Shown: positions 1-8,963, counted from the stretch's first letter. The stretch is DNA of 34,375 nucleotides from Streptomyces phaeoluteigriseus (GCF_001896135.2 NZ_MPOH02000005.1:1-34375); one strand, 5' to 3'. Numbers and translations: made by a program. Notes: generated by a model not told the origin, from the sequence alone.

Positions 1-45
1 GCTCATCGCGGGGCCGCCATGAGGCGGGGCACGGTGGTGGCCGTA

Positions 46-82
46 CCCGCCGGACGGCGGGCAGGTTCCGCCGTCCGGCGGG
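46..82. terminator. Strong hairpin, likely terminator of the gene to the left
   Basis: A perfect 15-base inverted repeat (46-60 pairs with 68-82) surrounds a 7-base loop. It lies about 70 bases before the hydrolase start and probably ends transcription entering from outside the window. No T-run follows, as is common in Streptomyces. Bases 1-150 contain no convincing gene. Confidence 0.6.
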
Positions 83-150
83 GCTCCGTCCGGCGCGGGG
101 GCGCCGACGATGACGGGACGAGCCGCCGCGTTCCCGCGTGAGGAGACACC

Positions 151-1125
151 ATGACGACCGTCCCGCCGCCCTTCGACCCCGAACTCGCCGCCGCCCTGGA
201 ACTGATCAGGGACATGATCTCGCCCGGCATGAGCCCGGAGGACATCGAGACCGTCCGGCGGTCCCCGGGCATCGCGCTGCTCGCCCAGGTGGACCTGACG
301 GCCGACGGCGCGTTCGGGGTCGAGGACCGGACGGTGCCCGGCCCCGAGGGCTCCCCCGAGATCTCGCTGCTGATCTGCCGGCCCACCGCCCCGGCCCCCG
401 CCCGGCCGCGCCCGGTCGTCTACCACGTGCACGGCGGGGGCATGGTGCTCGGCAGCAACCGGGTCGGCGTCGACCAGATCCTGGACTGGGCGCGGGAACT
501 CGACATGGTCGTCGTGTCCGTGGAATACCGGCTGGCCCCCGAGCACCCGTATCCGGCGCCGGTCGACGACGTGTACGCCGGTCTGCTGTGGACCGCCGAG
601 CACGCCGAGGAACTGGGCGGGGACCCGGAGCGGATCGTGGTCGCCGGGGCCAGCGCGGGCGGCGGGCTGACGGCGGCGCTCGCGCTGCTGCTGCGCGACC
701 GCGGCGGGCCCCGGCCGCTCGGCCAGGTGCTGCTGTGCCCGATGCTCGACGACCGCAACGACACCCCGTCCGCCCGCCAGATGGCGGGCCTCGGCATCTG
801 GGACCGTACGGCCAACGAGACGGGCTGGACGGCGCTGCTCGGCGACCTTCGCGGTGGCCAGGACGTCTCCCCGTACGCGGCGCCGGCCCGCGCCGAGGAC
901 CTCTCCGGGCTTCCCCCGGCCTTCCTCGACGTGGGTTCCGCGGAGACCTTCCGGGACGAGGTCGTCGCCTACGCCTCCCGGATCTGGCAGGCCGGAGGGG
1001 TCGCCGAACTGCACGTCTGGCCGGGCGGCTTCCACGGCTTCGACGGCTTCGCCCCGCAGGCCGCCGTCTCACGGGCGGCCCGAGCCGCGCAACTGGACTG
1101 GCTGCGGCGGCTGCTGGCGGTGTAG
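151..1125 (+). CDS. Alpha/beta hydrolase, HSL (hormone-sensitive lipase) family esterase
   Basis: A 324-residue alpha/beta hydrolase fold-3 protein, probably a cytoplasmic carboxylesterase on short acyl esters. Visible signatures are the oxyanion-hole HGGG within YHVHGGGMVLG (about residue 91), the nucleophile elbow GASAGG (about 168), the acid region FLDVGSAETFRDE (about 257) and the catalytic histidine in GGFHGFDG (about 291). No signal peptide is visible. The ATG is preceded by GAGGAGAC at good spacing. It stands alone, convergent with the TerD-like gene 19 bases downstream. The family is clear; the substrate is not. Confidence 0.9.
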   Translation: MTTVPPPFDPELAAALELIRDMISPGMSPEDIETVRRSPGIALLAQVDLTADGAFGVEDRTVPGPEGSPEISLLICRPTAPAPARPRPVVYHVHGGGMVLGSNRVGVDQILDWARELDMVVVSVEYRLAPEHPYPAPVDDVYAGLLWTAEHAEELGGDPERIVVAGASAGGGLTAALALLLRDRGGPRPLGQVLLCPMLDDRNDTPSARQMAGLGIWDRTANETGWTALLGDLRGGQDVSPYAAPARAEDLSGLPPAFLDVGSAETFRDEVVAYASRIWQAGGVAELHVWPGGFHGFDGFAPQAAVSRAARAAQLDWLRRLLAV

Positions 1126-1144
1126 GACCCGCCACCGCGAGCGG

Positions 1145-2511
1145 TCAGCGGCGCTTGAACTCCACGGGGCCCGCGTTCATCTCGATGGTCCCGTCCGGGT
1201 GCAGAACCGGCCGGCGCTCGGTCATCCGGGCGCTGTAGGCCTCGATGTGGTGGATGGCCGCGCCGTCGGCGGAGGTGAAGTCGACGAGCGCGATCGCCAC
1301 CCAGTACCGGGTCTTGGTGTTCTCGTAGAGCGGCACGGTGACGGTGGAGCCGCGGCCGTCGTCCACGACGACCTTCGCGCCGAAGCTGCGGAAGGAGCCG
1401 AAGCCGTTGCTGACCGCCGAGTAGGCGCAGAGCAGGACGTAACCCTGCTCGTCGGGGCGCACGATCCGCACGGCCTCGCGGCCGGGGACGCGGGAGTCGC
1501 CGTCGAGCCGGATGTGGGGACGCTCGGTGAGCGAGCCGAGCTGCCGGTAGTAGACGACGTCGGCCTGCCCGCCCTTCTTCTTCCCGTTCCCCTTCCCGGG
1601 CGCGGGCTCGCCGCCGGGCAGCACCGGTCGGCCCTGCGGGGAGTGGCCGGACTTGACGAGGCTGCCCGGTTCTAGGGCGCCGCGCAGGGCCTTGCCGGCC
1701 GGCACGAACAGGGCGTACAGGTCGAGGTCCGCGCCCTTCTGCCGGCGCCGGTCGCTGCCGCCGTCCCACTCCAGTGCCACCGTGACCACCAGGTCCCGGT
1801 CACCCTTGTCCATGCTCAGCGAGACCTGGCTGCCCTTGTCGAGGCTGATTCTCCCGAGCGGCGGCTTGACCAGGCTCGGCCGGACCGGGGCGGAAGCCGG
1901 TGCCGGGCCGGTGGCCGGCGTCCTCCCGGGTTCCGGTGCGGCCGGTACGCCTTCCGGGGCGGCCGGTACGCCTCGTGCGGCCGGTGCGTCGTCGGCCTCG
2001 GCGACCTCGATGCCGAAGTCCGTGGCCAGACCGGCCAGTCCGTCGGCGTAACCCTGGCCGATGGCGCGCAGCTTCCAGGCCGTGCCGCGGCGGTACAACT
2101 CGGTCAGCAGGACCGCGCGTTCGCCGTCGGTGAGGGCCGGCGGACGGAACAGGACCGTCTCGGCACCGCTCTGCGCCGCGCTCACCCGGACGTTCCTGAC
2201 CTCGCGGAACGTCCGCGTGACGTCGTCCGGGTCGCAGCTGGCCACCAGCACGACCGGTCCACGTCGGCGGGCAGGGCCGCCGGGTCCACCACGACGCGCT
2301 CGGGTCCGTCCGAGTCGGCGGGCAGGTGGCGGACCGCGCCGGACTCGGCCGAGGGCTGGTTGTAGAAGACCAGGTCGTCGTCGGACCGGACCCTGCCGTC
2401 CGCGGCGACCAGCAGCGCGCTGAGATCGACGGTGTCTCCCTCGGCGTACAGCTCCATGGTCACCGGCCCTGCGCCCAGCGCCGTGTTCCCGCCCTTGCCC
2501 AGTTCCGGCAT
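1145..2511 (-). CDS. Two-domain TerD-family (tellurium/stress response) protein, interrupted by a one-base deficit
   Basis: The gene begins at ATG 2511 (MPELGKGGNT) behind GGGAGG. A first TerD domain runs to about residue 86, where the frame breaks at 2254-2255. It continues in the next frame (VVLVASCDPDD) and closes the domain. After a Pro/Ala-rich linker (about 175-225) comes a second TerD domain with RISLDKGSQVSLSMDKG and GADLDLYALFV. Adding one base (CGGTCG to CGGGTCG on the coding strand) restores 455 residues. TerD domains bind calcium and act in tellurite and envelope stress responses; the specific role here is unknown. I consider the break more likely a sequence error than inactivation. 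Confidence 0.8.
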
Positions 2512-2686
2512 CTCGCCTCCCCCGTAGGAACTCCCCGTCGTTTCCCCGTCACTGTGCCATATGGCGTACGGCGGCGATCGGTGCCGTCGGTCTCCGTCGG
2601 TCTCCCTCGGTCTCCGTGCGCGACCGGCCGGGCGGCGCCCCAGCCCCGTCGCGACCGCGCCCCTCCTCACCGGCGGGCCGGTGGCG

Positions 2687-2698
2687 CATGATGGCCGT
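2687..2698 (+). promoter_or_regulatory. -10 element of a probable leaderless promoter
   Basis: CATGAT at 2687-2692 is followed by six bases and then the ATG at 2699, the spacing at which streptomycete transcripts start on the initiation codon. No Shine-Dalgarno sequence precedes this ATG. No clear -35 is visible. Confidence 0.45.
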
Positions 2699-3688
2699 AT
2701 GAAGGAGCTGGCCGGGCGGCTGACCGCGCTGGACCCCGACGCCGGTGCCGCCGTGCGGGTCATCGCCTACTTCGACCGGCTGGCCGAGGCACGGGCCGGG
2801 GTGGAGGCGCTGGTGCGCGGGGCCGCCGTGCTCGCCGGGGCGCCCGCACGGCTGGTGGACGCCGAGCGGCGGGTGCGGGTCCGGGTGGAGCCGGACGGCA
2901 CGCGCCGGGACTCGGACCTGCCGCCCGACCCGGCCTGGCCGACGGCCGCGCTGACTCCCGGCGGGGTGCCCGCGCTCTGGCTGGAGCGGACCGGCGCCGC
3001 GCCTAGCGTCGTGGACGCCGTGATCCTGGAGCGGGCCGCCGGAGTGGTCCGGCTGGTGCTCGACCGGACGCGGGGGCGGGCTCCGCTGGACGATCCGGCC
3101 CTGGTGGAGACGGTGCTGGACGCGACGGCGGCGGAACCGGCCCGGCTGCACGCGGCCCGGCGGCTCGGTCTCGACCCCGCGGCCCCGGCGCGGGCGCTGG
3201 CCACGCCGCAGGGGCCGCCCCGGGTGCTGCCCGGGTCCCGGGAGGCCGGGCCGCACGCGGAGCGGACCGGTGTCGGCCCCGCCGTCCCGGTCCTGGACCT
3301 GCCCCGTTCGTGGGCCGCCGCCCGCACCGCCCTGCGGTTCGCCGCGGACGGCACCGCGCACGACCCCGGCCCTCGTGTCGTGCACGCCGACGACCTGGGC
3401 GGGCTCGCGCTGCTGGCCGACCTCGTCGTCCCGGGCGCCGAGCCCCCGGCAGACGTACGGGCCGTGGAGGCGGCGGCCGCGGACGCCCCCTGGATGCTCG
3501 CCACCCTGCACGCCGTGACCGCCACGACGAGTCTGCGGGCGGCCGCCGTCGAGGCCCGCGTGCACCACTCCACCCTCCAGGACCGCCTCACCCACGCCGA
3601 GCACCTGCTGGGCTGGCCGACCCGCACTCCCCAGGGCCGGCTACGCCTGCACCTCGCCCTGACCCTGCGGAGGCTGGCGCGCGGATAG
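2699..3688 (+). CDS. PucR-type transcriptional regulator with C-terminal HTH
   Basis: A 329-residue protein starting MKELAGRLTALDPDAG. The last 60 residues (HAVTATTSLRAAAVEARVHH, then the run through DRLTHAEHLLGWP to LRLHLALTLRRLARG) match the PucR C-terminal helix-turn-helix (HTH_30), which binds DNA and is usually fused to a sensor domain. The N-terminal 260 residues are Ala/Leu/Arg-rich with no domain I recognise. An upstream in-frame ATG at 2561 is rejected because the stretch it adds is Arg/Pro/Ser-rich and unlike a protein, and because 2699 has leaderless spacing. It is divergent from the TerD-like gene; its targets are unknown. Confidence 0.75.
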   Translation: MKELAGRLTALDPDAGAAVRVIAYFDRLAEARAGVEALVRGAAVLAGAPARLVDAERRVRVRVEPDGTRRDSDLPPDPAWPTAALTPGGVPALWLERTGAAPSVVDAVILERAAGVVRLVLDRTRGRAPLDDPALVETVLDATAAEPARLHAARRLGLDPAAPARALATPQGPPRVLPGSREAGPHAERTGVGPAVPVLDLPRSWAAARTALRFAADGTAHDPGPRVVHADDLGGLALLADLVVPGAEPPADVRAVEAAAADAPWMLATLHAVTATTSLRAAAVEARVHHSTLQDRLTHAEHLLGWPTRTPQGRLRLHLALTLRRLARG

Positions 3689-3850
3689 GGCCCGGGGAGG
3701 GCCGGGCGCGGCGGGCCTCCCGTCAGCCGTTCGGTCGAACGTGGATGACATCGGACGCCCGGGTTCCGCTCCGTCCCGGGGGCGCGCCCTGCTCCCCCGG
3801 CACGGGAATCGGCGGTGACCCCGGCGCCCGGCCGCGGGACCGCGGCCCCC

Positions 3851-3930
3851 GTTCCAGTGGTCCCCCGTTCCAGTGGTCCCCCGTTCCAGTGGTCCCCCGT
3901 TCCAGTGGTCCCGTGTTCCAGTGGTCCCGC
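3851..3930. repeat. Five tandem copies of a 16-bp repeat
   Basis: GTTCCAGTGGTCCCCC is repeated at 3851, 3867, 3883, 3899 and 3915. The first three copies are identical and the last two end in GT and GC. It lies in the convergent spacer and could be a variable-number repeat. The source of the expansion and any bound protein are unknown. Confidence 0.95.
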
Positions 3931-4020
3931 GGTCCCGCGCGCCGAGGAGACCACGTCATCGACAAGTCCGCAGCGTTCTCCCAGGTCCACGAAAGGATCG
4001 AGGACCCGCAGGGCCCGCAA

Positions 4021-4065
4021 GGCGCGGAGGGCGCGGAGGGCGCGGAGGGCGCGGAGGGCGCGGAG
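4021..4065. repeat. Five tandem copies of a 9-bp repeat
   Basis: GGCGCGGAG is repeated perfectly five times (4021, 4030, 4039, 4048, 4057). It is about 110 bases past the stop codon of the MFS gene, on that gene's 3' side. Confidence 0.95.
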
Positions 4066-4177
4066 ACCAGACGCACCCGCACGACGGCCACGCCGTGGCC
4101 TGATCCCTGCGGCGGGTGCGGGGGCGTGGCAGCGACACGCGCCCGCACCACACACGCGCGCCCGCACCCACCCGGAC

Positions 4178-5628
4178 TCAGATCTTGGCCTGCGCGGGCT
4201 CGGGGACCGCGTCGCTCTCCCGCGCGCCGTCGGCGGCCGGGCGGACGCCGGGGATGAAGGACGCGATGGCCGCGGAGACCAGGGCGAGGCCGCCGCCGAC
4301 GAGGAGCGCGGTGCGGAAGCCGTCCTCGGAGGCGAGGGAGTAGCCCCCCATGGTGTTCGTCATCTGGGCCAGGATCACGCCGATCACGGCGGCGCCGATC
4401 GAGGTGCCGAGCGAGCGCATGAGCGTGTTGAAGCCGTTGGCGGCGGCGGTCTCCGACACCGGGACCGAACTCATGATGAGGGCGGGCATGGAGCCGTAGG
4501 CCAGGCCGACGCCGCTGTTGATGACGATGCCGACGACCATCAGGCCCCAGGCGGAGCCCATCAGCGCCATGGACAGGCCGTAGCCGGCGGCGATGACCAG
4601 CGCGCCGCAGACCAGGGTGAACTTCGGGCCGCGGGCGTTGGTGAGCTTCCCGCCGAGCGGGGAGACGAACATCATCATGATGCCGCCGGGCGCCATCCAC
4701 AGGCCGGTCGCCAGCATGGACTGGCCGAGGCCGTAGCCGGTGGCCTCCGGGAACTGGAGGAGCTGCGGCATGACGAGCATGCTCGCGTACATCGCGAAGC
4801 CCACGAAGACGGACGCGAGGTTGGTGAGCAGCACCCGTGGGCGGGCGGTGGTGCGCAGGTCGGTCAGTGGGTCGGTGGTGCGCATCTCCCAGAAGCCCCA
4901 GGCCACGAGGACGACGACGGCGCCGGCGAACAGGCCGAGCGTGGTGCCCGAACCCCAGCCCCAGTCGGCGCCCTTGGAGACGGCGAGCAGCAGGCAGACG
5001 AGGCCGACGCCGAGGCCGAGCGCACCGGGCAGGTCGAAGCGCTGCCCCTTGGCGCCGGCCGGCACGTCGGGGATCAGGAACCAGATGAGCAGGGTGACGA
5101 CGACGGCCATGCCGGCCGAACCCCAGAAGAGCACGCGCCAGTTCGCGTACTGGGCGATCGCCGCGGCGATGGGCAGGCCGAGGCCGCCGCCGATGCCCAT
5201 GGAGGCGCTGACCAGGGCGATCGAGGAGCTGAGCTTCTCCGCGGGGAGGACGTCGCGGAGCAGGGCGATGCCGAGCGGCAACATGCCCATACCCATGCCC
5301 TGGAGTCCGCGTCCGACGATCATCGTGACGACGTCGGAGGCGAGGGCGCACACCACCGAGCCCACGACCAGCGGCACGGCGCAGGCCAGGAGCATGCGCC
5401 GCTTGCCCAGCAGGTCGCCGAGGCGGCCCACGACCGGCACGCAGACCGCCGCGGCCAGCAGGGTGACCGTGATGACCCAGGCGGCGTTCGAGGACGAGGT
5501 GTCGAGGATCTGCGGCAGCTCGGCGATGAGCGGGGTGACCAGGGTCTGCATGATCGCGGCGGTGATGCCGGCGAGCGCGAGCGTGGCGACCACGCCACCG
5601 CGCGGGCCGTGGGCTGGGGGGCGTCCAT
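4178..5628 (-). CDS. MFS multidrug exporter (DHA2-like, 14 TM), with a one-base deficit near its start
   Basis: A major facilitator protein of about 483 residues with many hydrophobic segments. The loop after TM2 reads GRLGDLLGKRRM, the classic MFS motif A, and the length suits the 14-helix DHA2 drug/proton antiporters. The frame that encodes the protein has no ribosome site at its upstream GTG (5683). ATG 5628, 7 bases after GAGGAG, begins MDAPQPTAR in another frame. One extra base near 5596-5605 joins it to GGVVATLALAG. The divergent MarR gene suggests that regulator controls this exporter. Confidence 0.85.
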
Positions 5629-5722
5629 GGATGGACTCCTCGGCTTTCTCTCGGGACTTGGCTCGGGGTCCGGGAACCAGCACCGGACGAGGCGACGAGC
5701 ACGGGGCGAAGGATGTGCATCG

Positions 5723-5737
5723 TACATGCCATATGTA
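5723..5737. promoter_or_regulatory. Candidate MarR operator
   Basis: TACAT and ATGTA form a perfect 5-bp inverted repeat with a 5-base centre, in an AT-rich island (about 5711-5755) between the divergent exporter and MarR genes. A related ATGTGATGTGG follows. Location and symmetry suit a MarR dimer site; binding is inferred. Confidence 0.4.
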
Positions 5738-5839
5738 TCAACCATGTGATGTGGTGCTTGCAGGACGGTGTGCCAGGATGGAGCGGCCGCCGCCGGGACG
5801 GGCCCCGGGGACGGCCGTACGAACAGGAGGCTCGGGCAC

Positions 5840-6322
5840 ATGCAGAGGCCTACGCACGAGGTCGAGTACGAGCAGATGCTGCTCAGCCGCCATACGTTCC
5901 TCAGCCGGCGCGGGGGCCGCCGCACGGACGCCGTACTGGAACGCAGCGCCTACATCCTGCTGAGCCGGATCCGGGTGCAGGGACCGATGTCGATCGGGGA
6001 ACTGAGCGACGCCTTCGGCCTGGACGCCTCCACCCTGAACCGGCAGACCGCCGCGGCGATGCGCGCGGGCCTGCTGAGCCGGATCCCCGACCCGGCGGGC
6101 GGAATGGCCCGCAAGTTCCGGCTGACGCGGGAGGGCGAGCGGCTGCTCGACGAGGAGCGGCGGGGCATCGTGGAGGTCCTGGACCGGGTGATGGGGGACT
6201 GGTCGCAGGACGACATCACCGCGTTCGCGTCCTACCTCAAGCGCTTCAACAACGGCATCGAGGCCATCGGCGGACGTCCGTGGCCGCGCCCGTCCTCGGA
6301 GGACGACGAGCCGGGCACCTGA
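5840..6322 (+). CDS. MarR-family transcriptional regulator
   Basis: A 160-residue winged-helix regulator starting MQRPTHEVEYEQM. The ATG is 9 bases after AGGAGG (5825-5830). The wHTH covers about residues 38-105, with MSIGELSDAFGLDASTLNRQ as the recognition region and ARKFRLTREGERLL as the wing. MarR proteins usually repress a divergent exporter and release DNA on binding a phenolic or drug ligand. The MFS gene on the other strand is the obvious target. Confidence 0.88.
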   Translation: MQRPTHEVEYEQMLLSRHTFLSRRGGRRTDAVLERSAYILLSRIRVQGPMSIGELSDAFGLDASTLNRQTAAAMRAGLLSRIPDPAGGMARKFRLTREGERLLDEERRGIVEVLDRVMGDWSQDDITAFASYLKRFNNGIEAIGGRPWPRPSSEDDEPGT

Positions 6323-6337
6323 CCCCGGCCGCCGTGC

Positions 6338-6786
6338 TCAGCGCGGGGCCGTACCCGCCGCCGGCACGAGCCCCCGCTCCGGGTGGGCGCGGTAGCTCGC
6401 GGTCCAGGCCGTGGGCGGACAGGAGGGGCCGTTGGGGTGCTGCTCCGTCAGCCGGGCCGAGACGCGGTCGGACAGGAGGACCCTGCCGTCCTTCGCCGAG
6501 GTGGCGGTGAGCCGTACCGGCACGGTGGTGTCGCCGACGTCGTCCGGCAGCCGGACCGACAGGCTCGCGAAGGGGTCGTCGGGACCGCCCGACGCCCGCT
6601 GGGCGCACCGCTCCCCGGCACACACCCGCACGACGGCCGCGTCCGGGCCCCCGAAGTCGGCGGGCGTCCACAGCACGCCGACCCCCGAGTCCATGCCCAT
6701 CTCCGTGCAGGCCGCTCCCCGGCTGGGGAGCGAGCACCCGGACAGCGCGGCGGTCAGGACGAGCACGGCAAGCAGCCGGCCCTCAT
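6338..6786 (-). CDS. Small secreted lipoprotein, with a one-base deficit in its signal peptide
   Basis: The long frame encodes LVLTAALSGC (lipobox, Cys modified after signal peptidase II) and about 130 further residues with four or more cysteines; I recognise no family. In that frame no initiation site has a ribosome site. ATG 6786 overlaps the stop of the upstream gene as ATGA and reads MRAG. Adding one G at 6776-6777 gives MRAGLLAVLVLTAALSGC, a textbook lipoprotein signal, and 149 residues overall. The overlap indicates translational coupling to the FGE-like gene. Confidence 0.65.
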
Positions 6787-7484
6787 CGCGCAGCCACCGA
6801 CCGGACGCCCGCAGACCGGACGCCCGCCGACCGCGCGACGCGGAAGCCGACGTCGTCCACCCGGAACGTGGGATGGCTGCGGCGCCGTACGGAGGCCCGG
6901 CAGCTCCAGTGTTCGTCGAACCAGCCGCCGCCGCGCAGCACCCGGTAGGTGCCGTAGACCTCGGTGTCGTAGTGGTCCCAGCACCACTCCCACACGTTGC
7001 CGAGCGTGTCGTGCAGTCCCCACGGGTTGGGGAGCCTGCCGCCCACCTCGTGGATCCGTTCCTCCGAGTTGCCGCGGTACCAGGCGATGTCGTCCAGGGG
7101 ACCGTATCGGGGCCCGGTGGTGCCGGCCCGGCAGGCGTGCTCCCACTCGGCCTCGGTCGGCAGCCGGTACCCGTCGGCCGCGGCGTCCCACCCCACGCTC
7201 TCGCCGTCGGCCGCGAGATCGTAGACGGGGGTCAGGCCCTCGTGCCGGGACAGGGCGTTGCAGAAGCGGACCGCGTCCCACCAGGAGACGCTCTCCACGG
7301 GCAGCCCCCGCGGACCGTCCGTCCACTCGCCGGTGACCCGCCCGTACAGCTCCCGGGTCACCGGGTACACCCCGATCCGGTACGGCGCGATGCCGACCGC
7401 CCAGGTCCGGCCGGTCCGCCGGTCCGCCAACGTGACCCGGCCCGCCGCCACGTCGACCATCCGGTCCCCCGCCTTCACGTTCAT
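6783..7484 (-). CDS. Formylglycine-generating-enzyme (SUMF1/FGE-sulfatase) family protein
   Basis: A 233-residue FGE-sulfatase domain protein. Recognisable landmarks are YRIGVYPVTRELYGR, ESVSWWDAVRFCNALS, YRLPTEAEWEHACRAG, NPWGLHDTLGNVWEWCWD, VLRGGGWFDEHWSCRASVRR and VGFRVARSAG. True FGE oxidises a sulfatase cysteine and uses two active-site cysteines five residues apart. Here the loop RGGGWFDEHWSC keeps only the second, so formylglycine activity is doubtful and another role of the fold is possible. The tail repeats SAGVRSAGVRS. It is the first gene of a two-gene unit with the lipoprotein. Confidence 0.85.
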   Translation of the reverse strand: MNVKAGDRMVDVAAGRVTLADRRTGRTWAVGIAPYRIGVYPVTRELYGRVTGEWTDGPRGLPVESVSWWDAVRFCNALSRHEGLTPVYDLAADGESVGWDAAADGYRLPTEAEWEHACRAGTTGPRYGPLDDIAWYRGNSEERIHEVGGRLPNPWGLHDTLGNVWEWCWDHYDTEVYGTYRVLRGGGWFDEHWSCRASVRRRSHPTFRVDDVGFRVARSAGVRSAGVRSVAAR

Positions 7485-7524
7485 GGGCCGATGATCTCAC
7501 CGGCGGGCCGCGCCCCAGCCCCGT

Positions 7525-7908
7525 TCACCAGCTTCTGGCCACGGCACGCAGAGCGATCCAGCTGTCGCGCACACGGGCGTAGTCCATGGTCAGCTGGAGT
7601 CGCCGGTCCTCGGGTGCGCCGTCCCCGGTCGCTCGCGCGATGACGCGGCCCACCAGACGCGCCGTGTCGCCGTCGACCACCACGGTCACCGTCTTCTCCT
7701 CGATCCCCAGCGGGACGAACGTCGCGGCGCGCAGGTCGGCCAGCCACTCGGCCTTCGCCTGCCGGTCCCCCGTGGGCTGCGTCAGGGTGAAACCGTCGTC
7801 GAGCAGGGCGTCCAGCGCGACGGTGTCGCCGTCGGCCATCGCGTGCAGATGGGCCCGGTAGGCGTCGATGACCTCCATGCGTGTGCTGACGTCGGCTGAG
7901 GGATTCAT
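7525..7908 (-). CDS. NTF2-like (SnoaL/DUF4440-type) protein
   Basis: A 127-residue single-domain protein starting MNPSADVSTRMEVIDAYRAH. The first helix, GDTVALDALLDDGFTLTQPTG and the curved-sheet strands ending in LQLTMDYARVRDSWIALRAV fit the NTF2-like cone fold used by small isomerases, cyclases and ligand binders. An AGGAG lies 5-6 bases before the ATG. The fold is reasonably clear; no substrate can be inferred. It is transcribed away from the TerD gene at 8277. Confidence 0.75.
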   Translation of the reverse strand: MNPSADVSTRMEVIDAYRAHLHAMADGDTVALDALLDDGFTLTQPTGDRQAKAEWLADLRAATFVPLGIEEKTVTVVVDGDTARLVGRVIARATGDGAPEDRRLQLTMDYARVRDSWIALRAVARSW

Positions 7909-8276
7909 ACGGGCTCCTGTCGTCGTGCCCCGCCTGGCGGCTCACCCGGCAGGGTCGCCGTCACCGCGCGGCAGGTCGTGGGCGTACCTCGGCACATGCC
8001 TGTCAGTGATCATCATGGCTCTTCGGGTCACCCCAAGCCCGCCGCACCGCCGCCGACGGAACCCGCTCGGACCCGGGTGCCACGCGGGACCCGGCTGCCC
8101 CTCACGGGGTCATCCTGCCTCGTCGTGCAGCCGGGTCGGCCCGGCCCGGGCACTCGGTGATCACCGGCGAGGCCGAGGCCGCCCGCCCTACGGGGCTTCA
8201 ACAGTGTGGCAGACAGCCATACTTGACCGAGCGGGGAGCATCCCGTGGTGGTGTGGCACGAGGAGGCGGCGAACCG
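7909..8276. other. Divergent intergenic region, 368 bases, promoter-bearing
   Basis: No gene is visible between the NTF2-like and TerD genes. A possible promoter for the TerD gene is CTTCAA (8196-8201) with CATACT (8218-8223), 16 bases apart. TTGACC at 8223-8228 is another -35-like hexamer. I see no convincing operator. Confidence 0.4.
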
Positions 8277-8804
8277 GTGAGCAGCAACAGCCAGGAACTG
8301 AGGAAGGCCGAGATCCGGCTCAAGTGGGACCCGAGCCCTTGGGACGAGCCGTCCCATCATCTCGACATCATCGCCACGACGTACTCGGCGGACGCCCCCC
8401 AGGGCCCGCCGGTGTACGTCGTCCACTTCGACAGCCGCTCGCCCGACGGCACCATCAACATGAACCGGCACAGCCAGACCGGCCAGGGCCTCGGCTATGT
8501 CGAGGAGATGACTCTGGAGCTGGATCGTCTGGCGTCCTCCTTCGCGCGGGTGGTCGTGGGTGTGGTGATCCACCAGAACACTGGTCCGAAGACCTTCGGC
8601 GACCTGACGAACGCCGGAGTGCTGGTCCTGGACGGCTACCAGGAACTGCTGAAGTACGACCTCGCGGGGGTCGCCGGATCCACCGCCGCCACCGTCGCGG
8701 AATTCACCCGGGACACGGCCACGACGTGGACGTACCGCGAGCTGATCCGGGGGTTCGACAGCGACCCCGTGGTCTTCACCGCGGAGATGGGCGGCGTGTC
8801 GTAG
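8277..8804 (+). CDS. TerD-family protein (single domain)
   Basis: A 175-residue protein beginning MSSNSQELRKAEIRLKWDPS at a GTG 10 bases after AGGAGG (8261-8266). The order LKWDPSPWDEPSHHLDIIAT, VYVVHFDSRSPDGTINMNRH, MTLELDRLASSFARVVVGVV and a C-terminal FDSDPVVFTAEMG is that of a TerD domain, with the acidic residues of its calcium-binding loops. Such proteins respond to tellurite, oxidative or envelope stress in Streptomyces. It is not adjacent to other ter genes, and the second TerD gene here is 6 kb away. An upstream in-frame ATG (8157) lacks a ribosome site. Confidence 0.75.
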   Translation: MSSNSQELRKAEIRLKWDPSPWDEPSHHLDIIATTYSADAPQGPPVYVVHFDSRSPDGTINMNRHSQTGQGLGYVEEMTLELDRLASSFARVVVGVVIHQNTGPKTFGDLTNAGVLVLDGYQELLKYDLAGVAGSTAATVAEFTRDTATTWTYRELIRGFDSDPVVFTAEMGGVS

Positions 8805-8931
8805 CGCCGCTTGCGCCTCACGTGCACGTCAGGTCGCATGCCCGCGGTTCCCGGGGCCGCCCACCCGCCCCGGGCGCCCCTGGTTCTGCCACGTGCGCCC
8901 CGAAGGCCTGACTGCCTCCACGCAGGAGAAG

Positions 8932-8963
8932 CCGATCGGCTTCCGTCGTCGTCAGCCGATCGG
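8932..8963. terminator. Hairpin between convergent genes
   Basis: CCGATCGGCT (8932-8941) pairs perfectly with AGCCGATCGG (8954-8963) across a 12-base loop. The left arm lies inside a perfect 14-bp palindrome (8929-8942). Its place between the convergent TerD and arabinofuranosidase genes suits a bidirectional terminator. Confidence 0.6.

Larger units (their letters stand above)
3689..4177. other. 489-base convergent spacer without a supported gene
   Basis: This stretch separates the convergent PucR-type and MFS genes. It contains a short GGGAGG/CCTCCC inverted repeat near 3696-3721 that may end transcription, and the two tandem arrays listed separately. Open frames through it translate the repeats into low-complexity peptides, so I call none a gene. 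Confidence 0.7.

Noticed and set aside
3815..5749. Long plus-strand open frame opposite the MFS gene
   Set aside because: It is antisense to a clear transporter, highly charged and of low complexity.
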